From positions 1 through 26,978 of the forward strand of contig JBMYJR010000039.1 of assembly GCA_049594615.1 (NCBI GenBank): a stretch of 26,978 nt of DNA, read 5' to 3'. The DNA comes from CAXPZW01 sp049594615. GTDB taxonomy: Bacteria > Bacteroidota > Bacteroidia > Flavobacteriales_D > Sanyastnellaceae. The notes below the pieces were generated by a model, which searched no databases, was not told where the DNA came from, and saw only the letters and a program-made list of their open reading frames with translations. Of the stretch, positions 1-7,099 are shown piece by piece; position 1 is the first letter of the stretch, and each line of letters begins with the position of its first letter. The translations under genes were made by a program, and so were the position numbers.

Positions 1-316
1 GAACGCGATAAAGCATGGGTTAATCCCGATGGTAGAAAGGTCGCCAAGGTGTGAAATACGAGTCCGTCGAATGGATTCTTTTGGTGTTTTGGTCGAGGTG
101 GAAGACAACGGGATTGGTATCCGAAAAGCTACAGCAAATAGGGATCCAGGCCACAAGTCAATGTTCGGAGAACTGCTGGAAGAGCGTGCGGAAATATTGA
201 AAAGAAGGGGCTTAGGAGAGCTGAATCATGAAGTAATCTCTCAGGAGAGATGTAAGGCTGGAAAGCATGGAGTGCTTACAAGAATTTCTTTTTTACCATA
301 TAACCACAACCAATGA
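1..316 (+). CDS. Sensor histidine kinase, C-terminal fragment (5' end outside window)
   Basis: The reading frame is open from the first complete codon at base 2 and begins inside the ATP-binding N-box (NAIKHG). It continues to the G1 box (VEDNGIGI), so what is visible is the HATPase_c half of a His_kinase-type (LytS/YehU-like) sensor. The phospho-accepting histidine and any membrane part lie upstream of the window. Its last codons overlap the following response-regulator start by 4 bp (ATGA), the same arrangement as the complete kinase/regulator pair further on, so it very likely phosphorylates that regulator (inference). After the G1 box comes a segment (LLEERAEILKRRG) that resembles the ILHERSEALREQG segment of the downstream kinase, so the two are probably paralogues. 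The fragment is visibly A+T-richer than most of the window. Confidence 0.85.
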   Translation, partial: NAIKHGLIPMVERSPRCEIRVRRMDSFGVLVEVEDNGIGIRKATANRDPGHKSMFGELLEERAEILKRRGLGELNHEVISQERCKAGKHGVLTRISFLPYNHNQ

Positions 317-1053
317 AAGCTTTAATTATTGAAGACAACGGCCGTGAGGCCGAGCTTGTGCGTTCTTTGTTGAACGTGTGTGATCAACAGATCGAGTGCG
401 TAGGAATCGCCGAGAATGTCGAAGATGGCGTGACCATGATGCGTGAGCATGAGCCGGAGATCTTGTTTCTTGATGTTGAACTTCCCGACGGGTCAGGATT
501 CGATGTGCTGAATGCGTGTCGTGACTTGAGCTTCAGAGTCATTTTTGTGACTGCACATGATCACTATTCCATCCAAGCAATCCGCTATGCGGCCTTCGAT
601 TATTTGATGAAACCTGTGGAGTTTGATGACTTTACCAAAACAGTAGCACGTGTCTACACCAGCACATTGGAGGATGCGAAGGCAAAGTTGGAAATGTTGT
701 TCGTAAACGAACGCGCCAATGAAAAACGCATGGGGGTCTGGTGCCAAGACGGGTTGCACTTCATCAACGTGGCTGACATCGACTTTATTCGCGCCGATGG
801 AAGCTATAGTCGTATTTACATGACGGACAGGACCATGTTTATGGCTACCAAGCTTCTCAAAGACTTCGAGTTCTTGGTGGAGGCCGATTCCTTCGTCCGC
901 CCACACAACTCCTACTTGGTCAACATCCGCCACATCAAGACCTACACCAAGAAAAACGGCGGCAACCTCATCATGGTCTCCGACGAAGAAATCCCAGTCT
1001 CCCGCGGACGCCGCGACGAACTCCTCCGCCGCCTCGGAACCTGGGTGATTTGA
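313..1053 (+). CDS. LytTR-family response regulator (first of three)
   Basis: The 246-residue protein has a CheY-like receiver domain (about 1-120) and a C-terminal LytTR DNA-binding domain (about 140-242). Receiver residues are intact: acidic pair E7/D8, phospho-acceptor D54 in FLDVELPDGSGF, T80 and K100 in the YLMKP motif. The LytTR half has the usual core (GSYSRIY, FVRPHNSYLVNI, EIPVSR). It starts with ATG overlapping the stop of the upstream kinase by 4 bp, so the two are probably translationally coupled. It should be a transcription regulator switched by that kinase; targets are unknown. Codon use is mixed up to about base 888. After that, 53 of the last 54 sense codons avoid a T in the third position, an abrupt change discussed under findings. 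Confidence 0.93.
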   Translation: MKALIIEDNGREAELVRSLLNVCDQQIECVGIAENVEDGVTMMREHEPEILFLDVELPDGSGFDVLNACRDLSFRVIFVTAHDHYSIQAIRYAAFDYLMKPVEFDDFTKTVARVYTSTLEDAKAKLEMLFVNERANEKRMGVWCQDGLHFINVADIDFIRADGSYSRIYMTDRTMFMATKLLKDFEFLVEADSFVRPHNSYLVNIRHIKTYTKKNGGNLIMVSDEEIPVSRGRRDELLRRLGTWVI

Positions 1054-1082
1054 TCCTTGTTTGACCGGCCCCGTGCCAGGTT
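1038..1082 (+). terminator. Possible weak terminator after first kinase-regulator pair
   Basis: Seven-base inverted arms (AACCTGG at 1038-1044, CCAGGTT at 1076-1082) flank the regulator stop codon and are followed by a pyrimidine-rich run. The loop of about 31 bases is long and the tract is not pure T, so this is only a candidate. Confidence 0.2.
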
Positions 1083-1153
1083 GCTTTCTTTCTTCCTTAC
1101 GTCTAACTAGTGTCAAACCCGCCTGTCCCCTCAAGGTGCCTATCCGAGAGCGT

Positions 1154-1161
1154 TATCTTTG
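1154..1161 (+). promoter_or_regulatory. Bacteroidota-type -7 box (TATCTTTG) for membrane kinase
   Basis: TATCTTTG matches the Bacteroidota -7 consensus TAnnTTTG exactly. It lies in non-coding DNA 37 bases before the chosen kinase start at 1199. No clear -33 TTG is seen at the usual distance. It supports the 1199 start over the upstream start at 1061, which would lie before the promoter. Confidence 0.5.
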
Positions 1162-1198
1162 TGGTAAACACTTTCGCTTGTACGCAGACGTCCCCGCA

Positions 1199-3034
1199 AT
1201 GAGGATCTTTTTGTTGGTGTCCTTTTTAGCCCTGGCTGTGGCCGGCCAGGCCCAAGTACCGTTGGATACATTCTTGGGCGATCGTGCTGGCTATGCCCTT
1301 GTGGACCAGCCCGTAGACCGCACCTCCCTTGAAGATTTGGCGGACTTCCGCTTTGCACCTTCCACTGATGTCGTTCCCAATTTGAACCAAGGCAACAACG
1401 CTGCCTGGGCCCGTGTGATCCTGCCGGTGTCCGATGAGCCGTTGGTACTGGCCTTGGAATCTGGTTTTTTTGAAGAGGTGCGTTGGATCCACATGCAGGC
1501 CGATGGCACCGTGGTAGAACACCGCTCGCGCCGCTACGATCCGGTGGGCACCCACGACCACTTTTTGCACCACACACTTACCATTCCCCCGGGCACGGCG
1601 GGCGTGGTGTATATGGGTTTGCAAACCCCGCGTTTCCGCATCCTGCCCATGCGCCTTACCACCCAGAGCACCTACACCAATCGCGTGCGCAACCTCACGG
1701 GGTTTTGGGCGCTGTTTTTTGGCATCATCGCCGTGGTGATCATCTACAACCTGTGGTACTTCTTCTGGTTCCGCGACCGGGTGTACTTGGCCTACATCGC
1801 CTATGCGGTGACCGTCTCTTTGGCCCAGGGCATCATCGGTGGGGCCACAGGCGCCTTCTTCTTTGGGGAATCAGCGTGGTGGTACAGCCATGACGTGCAA
1901 GTCATTGTGCCCTTGAGCGTATTCGGCTGCGTGTGGTTCATCGTGGTCTTTCTGCGCTTGAGAGAAACCTTGCCCTGGATGTTTCGGGCATTGCAGGTGC
2001 TGTGCGTGAGTGCTGCGGCAAGTTTAGTGGTCGGGATCGTGGCGCCCAGCCCTGCGGTGTACCAGTGGATAGACCTGAACAGTTTGGTGGGGGTGTTGAT
2101 GGCTTTTGGGTGGTGTGTTGTTTTGGTCCGAAGCGGAATGACACGTGCCCGCTGGTTTTTGGTGGCGTGGACCATCTTTTTGGTGGGCATGATCATCTAC
2201 ATCCTCAAAGACTTTGGCGTGTTGCCGTACACCCCGTTCAGCGTGTATGCGATGCCGGTGGGTGCTTTGGTGGAAATGGGCCTGATCACCGCCATCCTCG
2301 CCTCCCAAATCCGCGATCTGCGGGTGAGCAAGGATCAAATCTCCCTGAAGCTCTCGCGTTTGGAAGACCAGCGCCGCAAAGAGAACTTCAACATCCAAAT
2401 GGCCAAGCTGCGCTCAGAAATGCTCAGCAACCAGATGAGTCCGCACTTCATTTTCAACGTGATGAGTTCCATCCAGGTGTACATCGCCAAGAACGATATC
2501 GAGGCCTCGGTGCGCTACTTGGGCAAGTTTGCCAAACTGATGCGCCGCGTGTTGGAAGGCGCCCGCGAAGAAGAGGCCTCCCTCGAAGACGAACTCGAAC
2601 TCGTCACCGAATATGTGGAGCTGGAAAGCATCCGTGGCAACGCGCCCATCCACTTTGATGTGCAGTTGGACGCCGAGTTGGAGCTCGAACTGCTGCGTGT
2701 GCCTACCATGGTACTGCAGCCGGTGGTGGAGAACGCCATCCGTCATGGCTTCCGAGGCATGATTGAGCGTACCCCCGAACTCGTACTGGCCGCGCGTCAG
2801 GTAGAAGGAGGGTTGGAAATCACCGTGCGAGACAACGGTTTGGGCTTTTCCCCCAGACGGGGCCAAGGCAACAAATCCCACGCGCTCAACATCTTGCATG
2901 AGCGGTCCGAGGCGTTGCGCGAGCAAGGCCGGTTTGACGTGAGCCTGGATGTGCACCACCTGCGCGACCAAGGCGGGCATGGTATTGAAGTGGTCATCCG
3001 TATTGTTGAACTCCAAGCCCAGCACGTGTCATGA
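1199..3034 (+). CDS. 7TMR-DISM membrane sensor histidine kinase
   Basis: The 611-residue inner-membrane sensor starts at ATG 1199, which gives a clean signal peptide (MRIFLLVSFLALAVAGQAQ) and sits after a -7 box; an in-frame start 46 codons earlier adds no recognisable domain. The order is: signal peptide, extracytoplasmic 7TMR-DISMED2-like beta domain (about 20-165), a block of seven hydrophobic helices (about 170-370), a short coiled coil, the His_kinase domain with phospho-acceptor H416 in QMSPHFIFN, and HATPase_c with N-box E511/N512 (ENAIRHGF) and G1 box D545 (DNGLGF). All catalytic motifs are present, so it should be active. The stop overlaps the next regulator's ATG by 4 bp, marking a cognate pair. 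The signal sensed is unknown; DISM domains in other bacteria are often thought to bind carbohydrates or other small ligands. Confidence 0.92.
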   Translation: MRIFLLVSFLALAVAGQAQVPLDTFLGDRAGYALVDQPVDRTSLEDLADFRFAPSTDVVPNLNQGNNAAWARVILPVSDEPLVLALESGFFEEVRWIHMQADGTVVEHRSRRYDPVGTHDHFLHHTLTIPPGTAGVVYMGLQTPRFRILPMRLTTQSTYTNRVRNLTGFWALFFGIIAVVIIYNLWYFFWFRDRVYLAYIAYAVTVSLAQGIIGGATGAFFFGESAWWYSHDVQVIVPLSVFGCVWFIVVFLRLRETLPWMFRALQVLCVSAAASLVVGIVAPSPAVYQWIDLNSLVGVLMAFGWCVVLVRSGMTRARWFLVAWTIFLVGMIIYILKDFGVLPYTPFSVYAMPVGALVEMGLITAILASQIRDLRVSKDQISLKLSRLEDQRRKENFNIQMAKLRSEMLSNQMSPHFIFNVMSSIQVYIAKNDIEASVRYLGKFAKLMRRVLEGAREEEASLEDELELVTEYVELESIRGNAPIHFDVQLDAELELELLRVPTMVLQPVVENAIRHGFRGMIERTPELVLAARQVEGGLEITVRDNGLGFSPRRGQGNKSHALNILHERSEALREQGRFDVSLDVHHLRDQGGHGIEVVIRIVELQAQHVS

Positions 3035-3774
3035 GGGTGTTCATTGTGGAGGACAACGACAAAGAAGCAGCCTTCCTCCAAGGCCTGTTGGACAAATGTG
3101 CAGTGCCCATCACCTTGCTGGGCCGCGCCAACTGCATCGCTGACGGCCGCGCCCAGCTTGATCAGCTCGATCCGGATCTGGTTTTGCTTGACGTTGAGCT
3201 GCCCGACGGCACTGGGTTTGACCTGCTCGAGTTTATGCGCGACCGCGATTTTCTGGTGGTCTTCATTACCGGGCACGACCATTACGCCATCCGCGCCCTT
3301 CGCTACGCCGCTTTTGACTACCTGCAAAAGCCGGTGTTGGCCCTGGAGTTGGAAGACATGCTGCGTACCGTGCAACGCTTCCAACGCCGCAAGCTCCAAG
3401 GGCAACTGGAAGTGCTCTCCTCGGTGGGGGGCACCCCACGTTTGGGCATGCCGTCCAACAACGGAGTGAGCATCGTAGATGTGGATGATATCCTCTACAT
3501 CCGCAGCGACGGCAGCTATTGCCACTTCCATTTCAAAGACGGCACCCGCACGGTGGTCTCGCGCTTGCTGAAGAACTACGAGTTCTTGGCCGACGATCAC
3601 GCCTTTGTGCGCTGCCACCGCAGTTACTTGGTGCACTTGGATGCTGTGGCGGAGTTTGAAGGGCGCCACGGCGACCCTGTGCTGCTCCATGTGGGGGCCG
3701 AAATCCCTGTGTCTCGCAGCCGCGTGGAGGAAGTGGCCACCGCCTTGCGCGACCGCAAACAGCACCGACGTTAA
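3031..3774 (+). CDS. LytTR-family response regulator (second of three)
   Basis: The 247-residue receiver-LytTR regulator has a receiver (about 1-120) with E7/D8, D54 (LLDVELPDGTGF), T80 and K100 (YLQKP), and a LytTR domain (about 145-240) with GSYCHFH, FVRCHRSYLVHL and EIPVSRSR. The start codon overlaps the stop of the membrane kinase (ATGA), so it is the obvious partner of that kinase. The receiver is strikingly similar to that of the first regulator: both share VELPDG, a GHDHY/AHDHY stretch and RYAAFDYL, which argues for tandem duplication of a kinase-regulator pair. The C-terminus ends in a basic tail (RDRKQHRR). No terminator is obvious before the third regulator. Confidence 0.93.
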   Translation: MRVFIVEDNDKEAAFLQGLLDKCAVPITLLGRANCIADGRAQLDQLDPDLVLLDVELPDGTGFDLLEFMRDRDFLVVFITGHDHYAIRALRYAAFDYLQKPVLALELEDMLRTVQRFQRRKLQGQLEVLSSVGGTPRLGMPSNNGVSIVDVDDILYIRSDGSYCHFHFKDGTRTVVSRLLKNYEFLADDHAFVRCHRSYLVHLDAVAEFEGRHGDPVLLHVGAEIPVSRSRVEEVATALRDRKQHRR

Positions 3775-3834
3775 CGCTTACTGCCGGTTTCCCTGCAGTT
3801 GCTTGGTGAAGGGTGACAACGGGTAGGCTCGCCG

Positions 3835-3842
3835 TATCTTTG
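3835..3842 (+). promoter_or_regulatory. -7 box (TATCTTTG) for orphan LytTR regulator
   Basis: An exact TAnnTTTG match identical to the box before the membrane kinase, again exactly 37 bases from the start codon (3880). No convincing -33 TTG. It suggests the third regulator is transcribed separately. Confidence 0.5.
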
Positions 3843-3879
3843 GTACAACTCCTGCACTGTCAGGGCAAACCCAAGCGCC

Positions 3880-4605
3880 ATGATTCAAGCCATCATTGTA
3901 GACGACGTCCAAAACGCCCGCGAAGGGCTGAAGCAAGACATTCTGGATTACTGCCCTGACGTAGCAGTCATTGGTGAGGCCGACTCGGTCGTGTCCGCCG
4001 CCAAGCTCCTGCGTGAAACCACGCCCGACCTGGTCTTTCTTGATGTAGACCTGGGCGACGGCAGTGGATTTGACCTGTTGGAGATCTTGGGCGACATCCG
4101 CTTCCGCATCATCTTTACCACCTCCTCGGACGAGCACGCTGTCCAGGCCTTCCGCTTCTCAGCGGTGGACTACCTGCTCAAGCCCATCGATCCCGAAGAG
4201 CTGCGCATTGCCGTGGGAAAAGTCACCGGGCACAACGGCAGCTTGGAGGTGCTGAAAAACAACCTTGCAGGAGGCCCGAAACGTTTGGCGCTCAACGCGC
4301 AAGACAAAATCAACGTGGTCAAAATCAGCGACATCGTGCGTCTGGAGTCCAACGGCAGCTACACGCTTTTTTACATGCGCGACGGCGATCAGATCTTGGT
4401 CACCCGTACCCTCAAAGAGTTTGACGCCATGCTCACCAGCGTAGGTTTCATCCGCGTGCACCAGAGCCATTTGGTCAACCTGGATTTCATCCGGGAGTTT
4501 ATCAAAAGTGACGGCGGGTACCTCGTGCTCAACGACCGCAAAGAGATTCCCGTGGCCAGCCGCAAGCGCAGCCATGTGATGAAGGTGCTCAACAGCGTTT
4601 CCTGA
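3880..4605 (+). CDS. LytTR-family response regulator (third, no adjacent kinase)
   Basis: The 241-residue receiver-LytTR protein has an acidic pair D8/D9, phospho-acceptor D55 in FLDVDLGDGSGF, T81 and K101 (YLLKP). The DNA-binding half carries GSYTLFY, FIRVHQSHLVNL and EIPVASRKR. Unlike the first two regulators it has its own promoter-like box and no kinase next to it, and its receiver is more divergent (DVDLGDG instead of DVELPDG). It may be served by one of the neighbouring kinases or by a distant one; the sequence does not say. A hairpin with a T run follows the stop, so the gene is probably monocistronic. Confidence 0.93.
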   Translation: MIQAIIVDDVQNAREGLKQDILDYCPDVAVIGEADSVVSAAKLLRETTPDLVFLDVDLGDGSGFDLLEILGDIRFRIIFTTSSDEHAVQAFRFSAVDYLLKPIDPEELRIAVGKVTGHNGSLEVLKNNLAGGPKRLALNAQDKINVVKISDIVRLESNGSYTLFYMRDGDQILVTRTLKEFDAMLTSVGFIRVHQSHLVNLDFIREFIKSDGGYLVLNDRKEIPVASRKRSHVMKVLNSVS

Positions 4606-4609
4606 TCCC

Positions 4610-4637
4610 AAAACCGCCGTGCGAAGGGCCGTTTTTT
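4610..4637 (+). terminator. Rho-independent terminator after third LytTR regulator
   Basis: AAAAC-C-GCC pairs with GGC-C-GTTTT (one C/C mismatch) around an 8-base loop, followed by six Ts at 4632-4637. It lies five bases after the regulator stop. Confidence 0.55.
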
Positions 4638-4638
4638 G

Positions 4639-4646
4639 TAGTTTCG
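4639..4646 (+). promoter_or_regulatory. -7 box (TAGTTTCG) for queA
   Basis: The box fits TAnnTTYG and is followed by exactly 37 bases to the queA ATG, the same distance as in the two upstream cases. It directly abuts the preceding terminator. There is no clear -33 element. Confidence 0.4.
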
Positions 4647-4683
4647 CGGGTCCGCTCAACACGGGCGTTATCCCCTGCTGTCT

Positions 4684-5733
4684 ATGAAGCTTTCACAGTT
4701 CCGATTCGAAATCCCTTCCGAGCTCATCGCTCAACACCCCACCGAAGACCGCGCCGACTCGCGCATGATGGTCATCAACCGTGCTGAAGGCACGATTGAG
4801 CACCACCACTTTCGGGACATTTTGGGCTACCTCGACGAGGGTGACGTACTGATCACAAACAACACCCAGGTTTTCCCTGCACGCCTCTACGGCAACAAGG
4901 AAAAGACCGGTGCTACCATCGAGGTGTTCCTGTTGCGTGAGCTGAACCGCGAAAGCCTGTTGTGGGACGTGTTGGTCGATCCTGCGCGTAAAATCCGCAT
5001 CGGTAATAAGCTCTACTTCGGCGAGAACGACGAGCTGGTGGCCGAGGTCATCGACAACACCACCTCGCGCGGACGTACACTGCGTTTCTTGTTTGACGGC
5101 ACCCACGAGGAGTTCAAGCAATGTGTATACAAGCTGGGCCAGACCCCACTCCCGAAGTACATCGAGCGCGACGTGGAGGCCACCGACAAGGAGCGCTTCC
5201 AAACCATCTTCGCCAAGAACGAAGGTGCGGTTGCGGCCCCGACTGCCGGCCTGCATTTTAGCAAGCAGCTCTGCAAACGACTCGAGCTCAAAGGCGTGGA
5301 CTTCGCAGAATTGACCCTGCACGTGGGCCTCGGTACCTTCCGCAACGTGGAGGTAGAAGACCTGACCAAGCATAAAGTGGACAGCGAGATGGCCATCATC
5401 CCAGCCAACACTGCAGACCGCGTCAACAAAGCCATTGCTGAGAAGAAGCGCGTGGTAGCTGTAGGCACCACCGTGATGCGTGCCATCGAAACCAGCGTGA
5501 GCACTTACAACGAGCTCAAGCCGTATGAAGGATGGACCAATCGCTTCATCTTCCCGCCATACGATTTCCGCATTGCCAACGCCATGGTGACCAACTTCCA
5601 CACCCCCGAGTCTACACTGATGATGATGGCGGCTGCGTTTGGAGGGTATGACCTCATCATGGAGGCCTACCAAACGGCCATCAAAGAGAAGTACCGCTTC
5701 TACGCCTACGGCGATGCCATGCTCATCATTTAA
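4684..5733 (+). CDS. queA: S-adenosylmethionine:tRNA ribosyltransferase-isomerase QueA
   Basis: The 349-residue protein is full length for QueA. It transfers and isomerises the ribosyl moiety of S-adenosylmethionine onto 7-aminomethyl-7-deazaguanine in tRNA, making epoxyqueuosine in the queuosine pathway (cytoplasm). Family signatures run the whole length: LIAQHPTEDRADSRMM near the N-terminus, GDVLITNNTQVFPARL (about 58-73), VAAPTAGLHF (about 181-190), LTLHVGLGTF (about 209-218), VVAVGTTVMRAIETS (about 258-272), and a C-terminal block with TNRFIFPPYDF and TNFHTPESTLMMM. The ATG at 4684 starts the conserved N-terminus (MKLSQFRFEIPSELIAQHP). Its 3' end overlaps the following small TM2 gene by 20 bp, so the two are likely co-transcribed. 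No other queuosine gene is in the window. Confidence 0.97.
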   Translation: MKLSQFRFEIPSELIAQHPTEDRADSRMMVINRAEGTIEHHHFRDILGYLDEGDVLITNNTQVFPARLYGNKEKTGATIEVFLLRELNRESLLWDVLVDPARKIRIGNKLYFGENDELVAEVIDNTTSRGRTLRFLFDGTHEEFKQCVYKLGQTPLPKYIERDVEATDKERFQTIFAKNEGAVAAPTAGLHFSKQLCKRLELKGVDFAELTLHVGLGTFRNVEVEDLTKHKVDSEMAIIPANTADRVNKAIAEKKRVVAVGTTVMRAIETSVSTYNELKPYEGWTNRFIFPPYDFRIANAMVTNFHTPESTLMMMAAAFGGYDLIMEAYQTAIKEKYRFYAYGDAMLII

Positions 5734-6082
5734 GAGCGGACTGCTGGCATTGATGCTGACCGGGTGGCTGTGTGCAGCCCCCCACACCTCTTTACATGCG
5801 CAGAGCGCTCCCCAAGATTCCACCATCCAACGGACTGAAAACCCGCGGCTGGTCTCCGCAGCCCTGGCGCTGACCCTCGGCCCGTTTGGTGTGCACCGCA
5901 TGTACCTGGGCACCGATGTGCGCGTGCCGGTGTTTTACACCTTGAGCTTGGGCGGGGGCATTGGTGTGTTGCCGGCCGTGGATTTCTTGATCCTGCTCTT
6001 CACCAAAGACATCGAGCGTTTTTACGGGCACGAAGGCGTGTTCCTGTGGACGGCCACAAAAAAACCGGCCGCTCAGCGCTGA
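5714..6082 (+). CDS. TM2-domain membrane protein
   Basis: The 122-residue protein (from ATG 5714) has a signal-peptide-like N-terminus (MPCSSFKSGLLALMLTGWLC, ending near HAQ) and then a TM2 domain: a first hydrophobic helix (VSAALALTLGPFGVHRMYLG), a short turn and a second helix (GGGIGVLPAVDFLILLF). GPFGVHRMYLG and the D after the second turn are the usual TM2 marks. TM2 proteins are small membrane proteins of poorly known function. The 5714 start overlaps queA by 20 bp and provides the lysine expected before a signal h-region; an alternative ATG at 5753 would lie after the queA stop and give a shorter leader. The stop codon lies inside the terminator hairpin. Confidence 0.75.
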   Translation: MPCSSFKSGLLALMLTGWLCAAPHTSLHAQSAPQDSTIQRTENPRLVSAALALTLGPFGVHRMYLGTDVRVPVFYTLSLGGGIGVLPAVDFLILLFTKDIERFYGHEGVFLWTATKKPAAQR

Positions 6083-6097
6083 GGCTGGGGCCGGTTT
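6062..6097. terminator. Strong shared (bidirectional) terminator hairpin
   Basis: Nine-base arms AAACCGGCC (6062-6070) and GGCCGGTTT (6089-6097) pair perfectly, with an inner near-palindrome CTCAGCGCTGAG. Read on the minus strand the stem ends in seven Ts (plus-strand A run just before 6063), so it best terminates the minus-strand redoxin gene. It also closes the plus-strand TM2 gene, whose stop (6080-6082) is in the loop side. Confidence 0.75.
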
Positions 6098-6118
6098 CTA
6101 AAAGTCGTTGGCGCGCAA

Positions 6119-6757
6119 TTACTTCACACGCTTAATGCTACATCCGATAGGACGGGTGCTGTCTTTCTTGATCTTCTTGCCGTTTGAAAGCGCCGTCATG
6201 GCGTCAGTCAAGTAGTGTTCTTTGACCTCGTTGGCATTGCCCACGTTGTCGTCGATGGCGCCTTTGTACACGAGTTCCATGTTTTTGTTGAACAGGAATA
6301 CGTGCGGGGTAGTCTTGGCACCGAAGGCGTCGGCCAGTTTACTTTCCTCATCGAGTACGTAAGGAATGCCTTTGAGGCCGTGGTCCTTGGCGCGGGCGCG
6401 CATGTCTTGCAAGTTGTCACCGGCATCGCGACGGGCGGCGTTGCTGTTGACCAGCACCATGCCAACCCCGAGTTTGCTGGCTTCTTTGTGCACCGCAGGG
6501 TAGCGTCCTTCCCAACCTTCAGTGCCGTTGCCGCCAACCACAAACGGGCAGGTGTTGCACGAGAATACGACGGCCAAGCCGTTTTCGCCCGCAAGGGAGG
6601 TCAAGGAGTGTTGGGCTCCGTCGATGCCGTCCATTTGGGCATCAAGCATGGGGGCTTTATCGCCAATTTCAAGGGTTGCGTTGGGTTCACTGGCCACAAA
6701 TGAGCTGATGAGCAGAGCACCAGCAATGGCTGCGAGCGAGAGTGTCAGGGATTTCAT
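6119..6757 (-). CDS. Exported thioredoxin-like (redoxin/AhpC-TSA) protein
   Basis: The 212-residue protein starts at ATG 6757 with a signal peptide or lipid-free anchor (MKSLTLSLAAIAGALLISSF), followed by a thioredoxin fold: GDKAPMLD entry strand, then the redox motif C67-N-T-C70 in VVFSCNTCPFV, and a later cis-Pro region (KTTPHVFLF) followed by a strand (MELVYKGAIDDN). The CxxC pair is intact. The family (thioredoxin-like, redoxin domain) typically reduces or resolves peroxides or disulfides outside the cytoplasm; the exact substrate cannot be told. An in-frame upstream start at 6790 would add PIPIP-type residues coded by a hexanucleotide repeat, so 6757 is preferred. The gene converges on the TM2 gene and ends just before the shared hairpin. 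Confidence 0.85.
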   Translation of the reverse strand: MKSLTLSLAAIAGALLISSFVASEPNATLEIGDKAPMLDAQMDGIDGAQHSLTSLAGENGLAVVFSCNTCPFVVGGNGTEGWEGRYPAVHKEASKLGVGMVLVNSNAARRDAGDNLQDMRARAKDHGLKGIPYVLDEESKLADAFGAKTTPHVFLFNKNMELVYKGAIDDNVGNANEVKEHYLTDAMTALSNGKKIKKDSTRPIGCSIKRVK

Positions 6758-6773
6758 TGGGATTGGGATTGGA
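6756..6773 (-). repeat. Hexanucleotide repeat at the redoxin start codon
   Basis: On the plus strand ATTGGG occurs twice in a row followed by ATTGGA (6756-6773); on the coding strand this is a run of CCAATC units that contains the first two bases of the start codon. It occupies the place where a ribosome-binding site would be. No Shine-Dalgarno sequence is seen. Confidence 0.6.
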
Positions 6774-6792
6774 GTTTGGGTGTCAAACATCC

Positions 6793-6800
6793 CGAAGATA
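6793..6800 (-). promoter_or_regulatory. -7 box (TATCTTCG) for redoxin gene
   Basis: Minus-strand TATCTTCG fits TAnnTTYG and lies 35 bases upstream of the 6757 start. No -33 TTG at the expected distance. Confidence 0.35.
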
Positions 6801-6861
6801 GTGGTTGTTCATCCCGAAGTTCTCGTAAGAAACGTGAAAACCTAGGGGGTAGAAAAGACCA

Positions 6862-6886
6862 AAGGCCGTCCCGTTGGACCGGCCTT
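6862..6886 (-). terminator. Hairpin, probable minus-strand terminator
   Basis: AAGGCC-GTCC (6862-6871) pairs with GGAC-C-GGCCTT (6876-6886) with a single bulged C and a 4-base loop. Read on the minus strand the stem is followed by a T-rich but impure run (TTTGGTCTTTTC). It would terminate transcripts from the repeat-protein gene, although it lies more than 200 bases after its stop. Confidence 0.45.
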
Positions 6887-7099
6887 GAATGGTAAATGAA
6901 AACAATTAAACTATCTAATATCTCTACATGAGAACTTACATGTGATTAAACGCATACTGAACGTGCTTGGTTTCGATTTCGTCGAATAAAAAGACAAATA
7001 CATCGAAATAAAACACGTGTGGAATCGCCTAAAAGGTTGAATGCCAGTGTCTTGAGTCGAGCAAAAAAATTCTACGAAAACGAATAATACCCCGCTCAA
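6887..7099. other. A+T-rich non-coding stretch
   Basis: From the redoxin start to the repeat-protein stop there are about 340 bases without a credible gene. Apart from the -7 box and the hairpin listed separately, the interval 6887-7099 is clearly A+T-richer than its surroundings and holds no ORF with recognisable coding character, no tRNA-like fold and no repeat that I can see. It would be the long 3' region of the minus-strand repeat-protein transcript. Confidence 0.4.

Noticed and set aside
1061..1198. N-terminal extension of the membrane kinase to the start at 1061
   Set aside because: The extension has no domain, would place a soluble stretch before a clear signal peptide, and spans the -7 box at 1154.
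2797..3765. A 322-codon open frame on the minus strand across the second kinase-regulator junction
   Set aside because: It covers two convincing plus-strand genes and has low-complexity His/Gln/Val-rich composition typical of reverse-frame reading.
4693..5913. A 406-codon open frame on the minus strand opposite queA
   Set aside because: The plus strand encodes conserved QueA throughout; the antisense product has no recognisable motif, no signal peptide and no promoter box.
6911..7099. A 62-codon minus-strand open frame in the A+T-rich gap
   Set aside because: Odd composition (many Ser, Phe, Cys), no start context, no similarity; likely chance.
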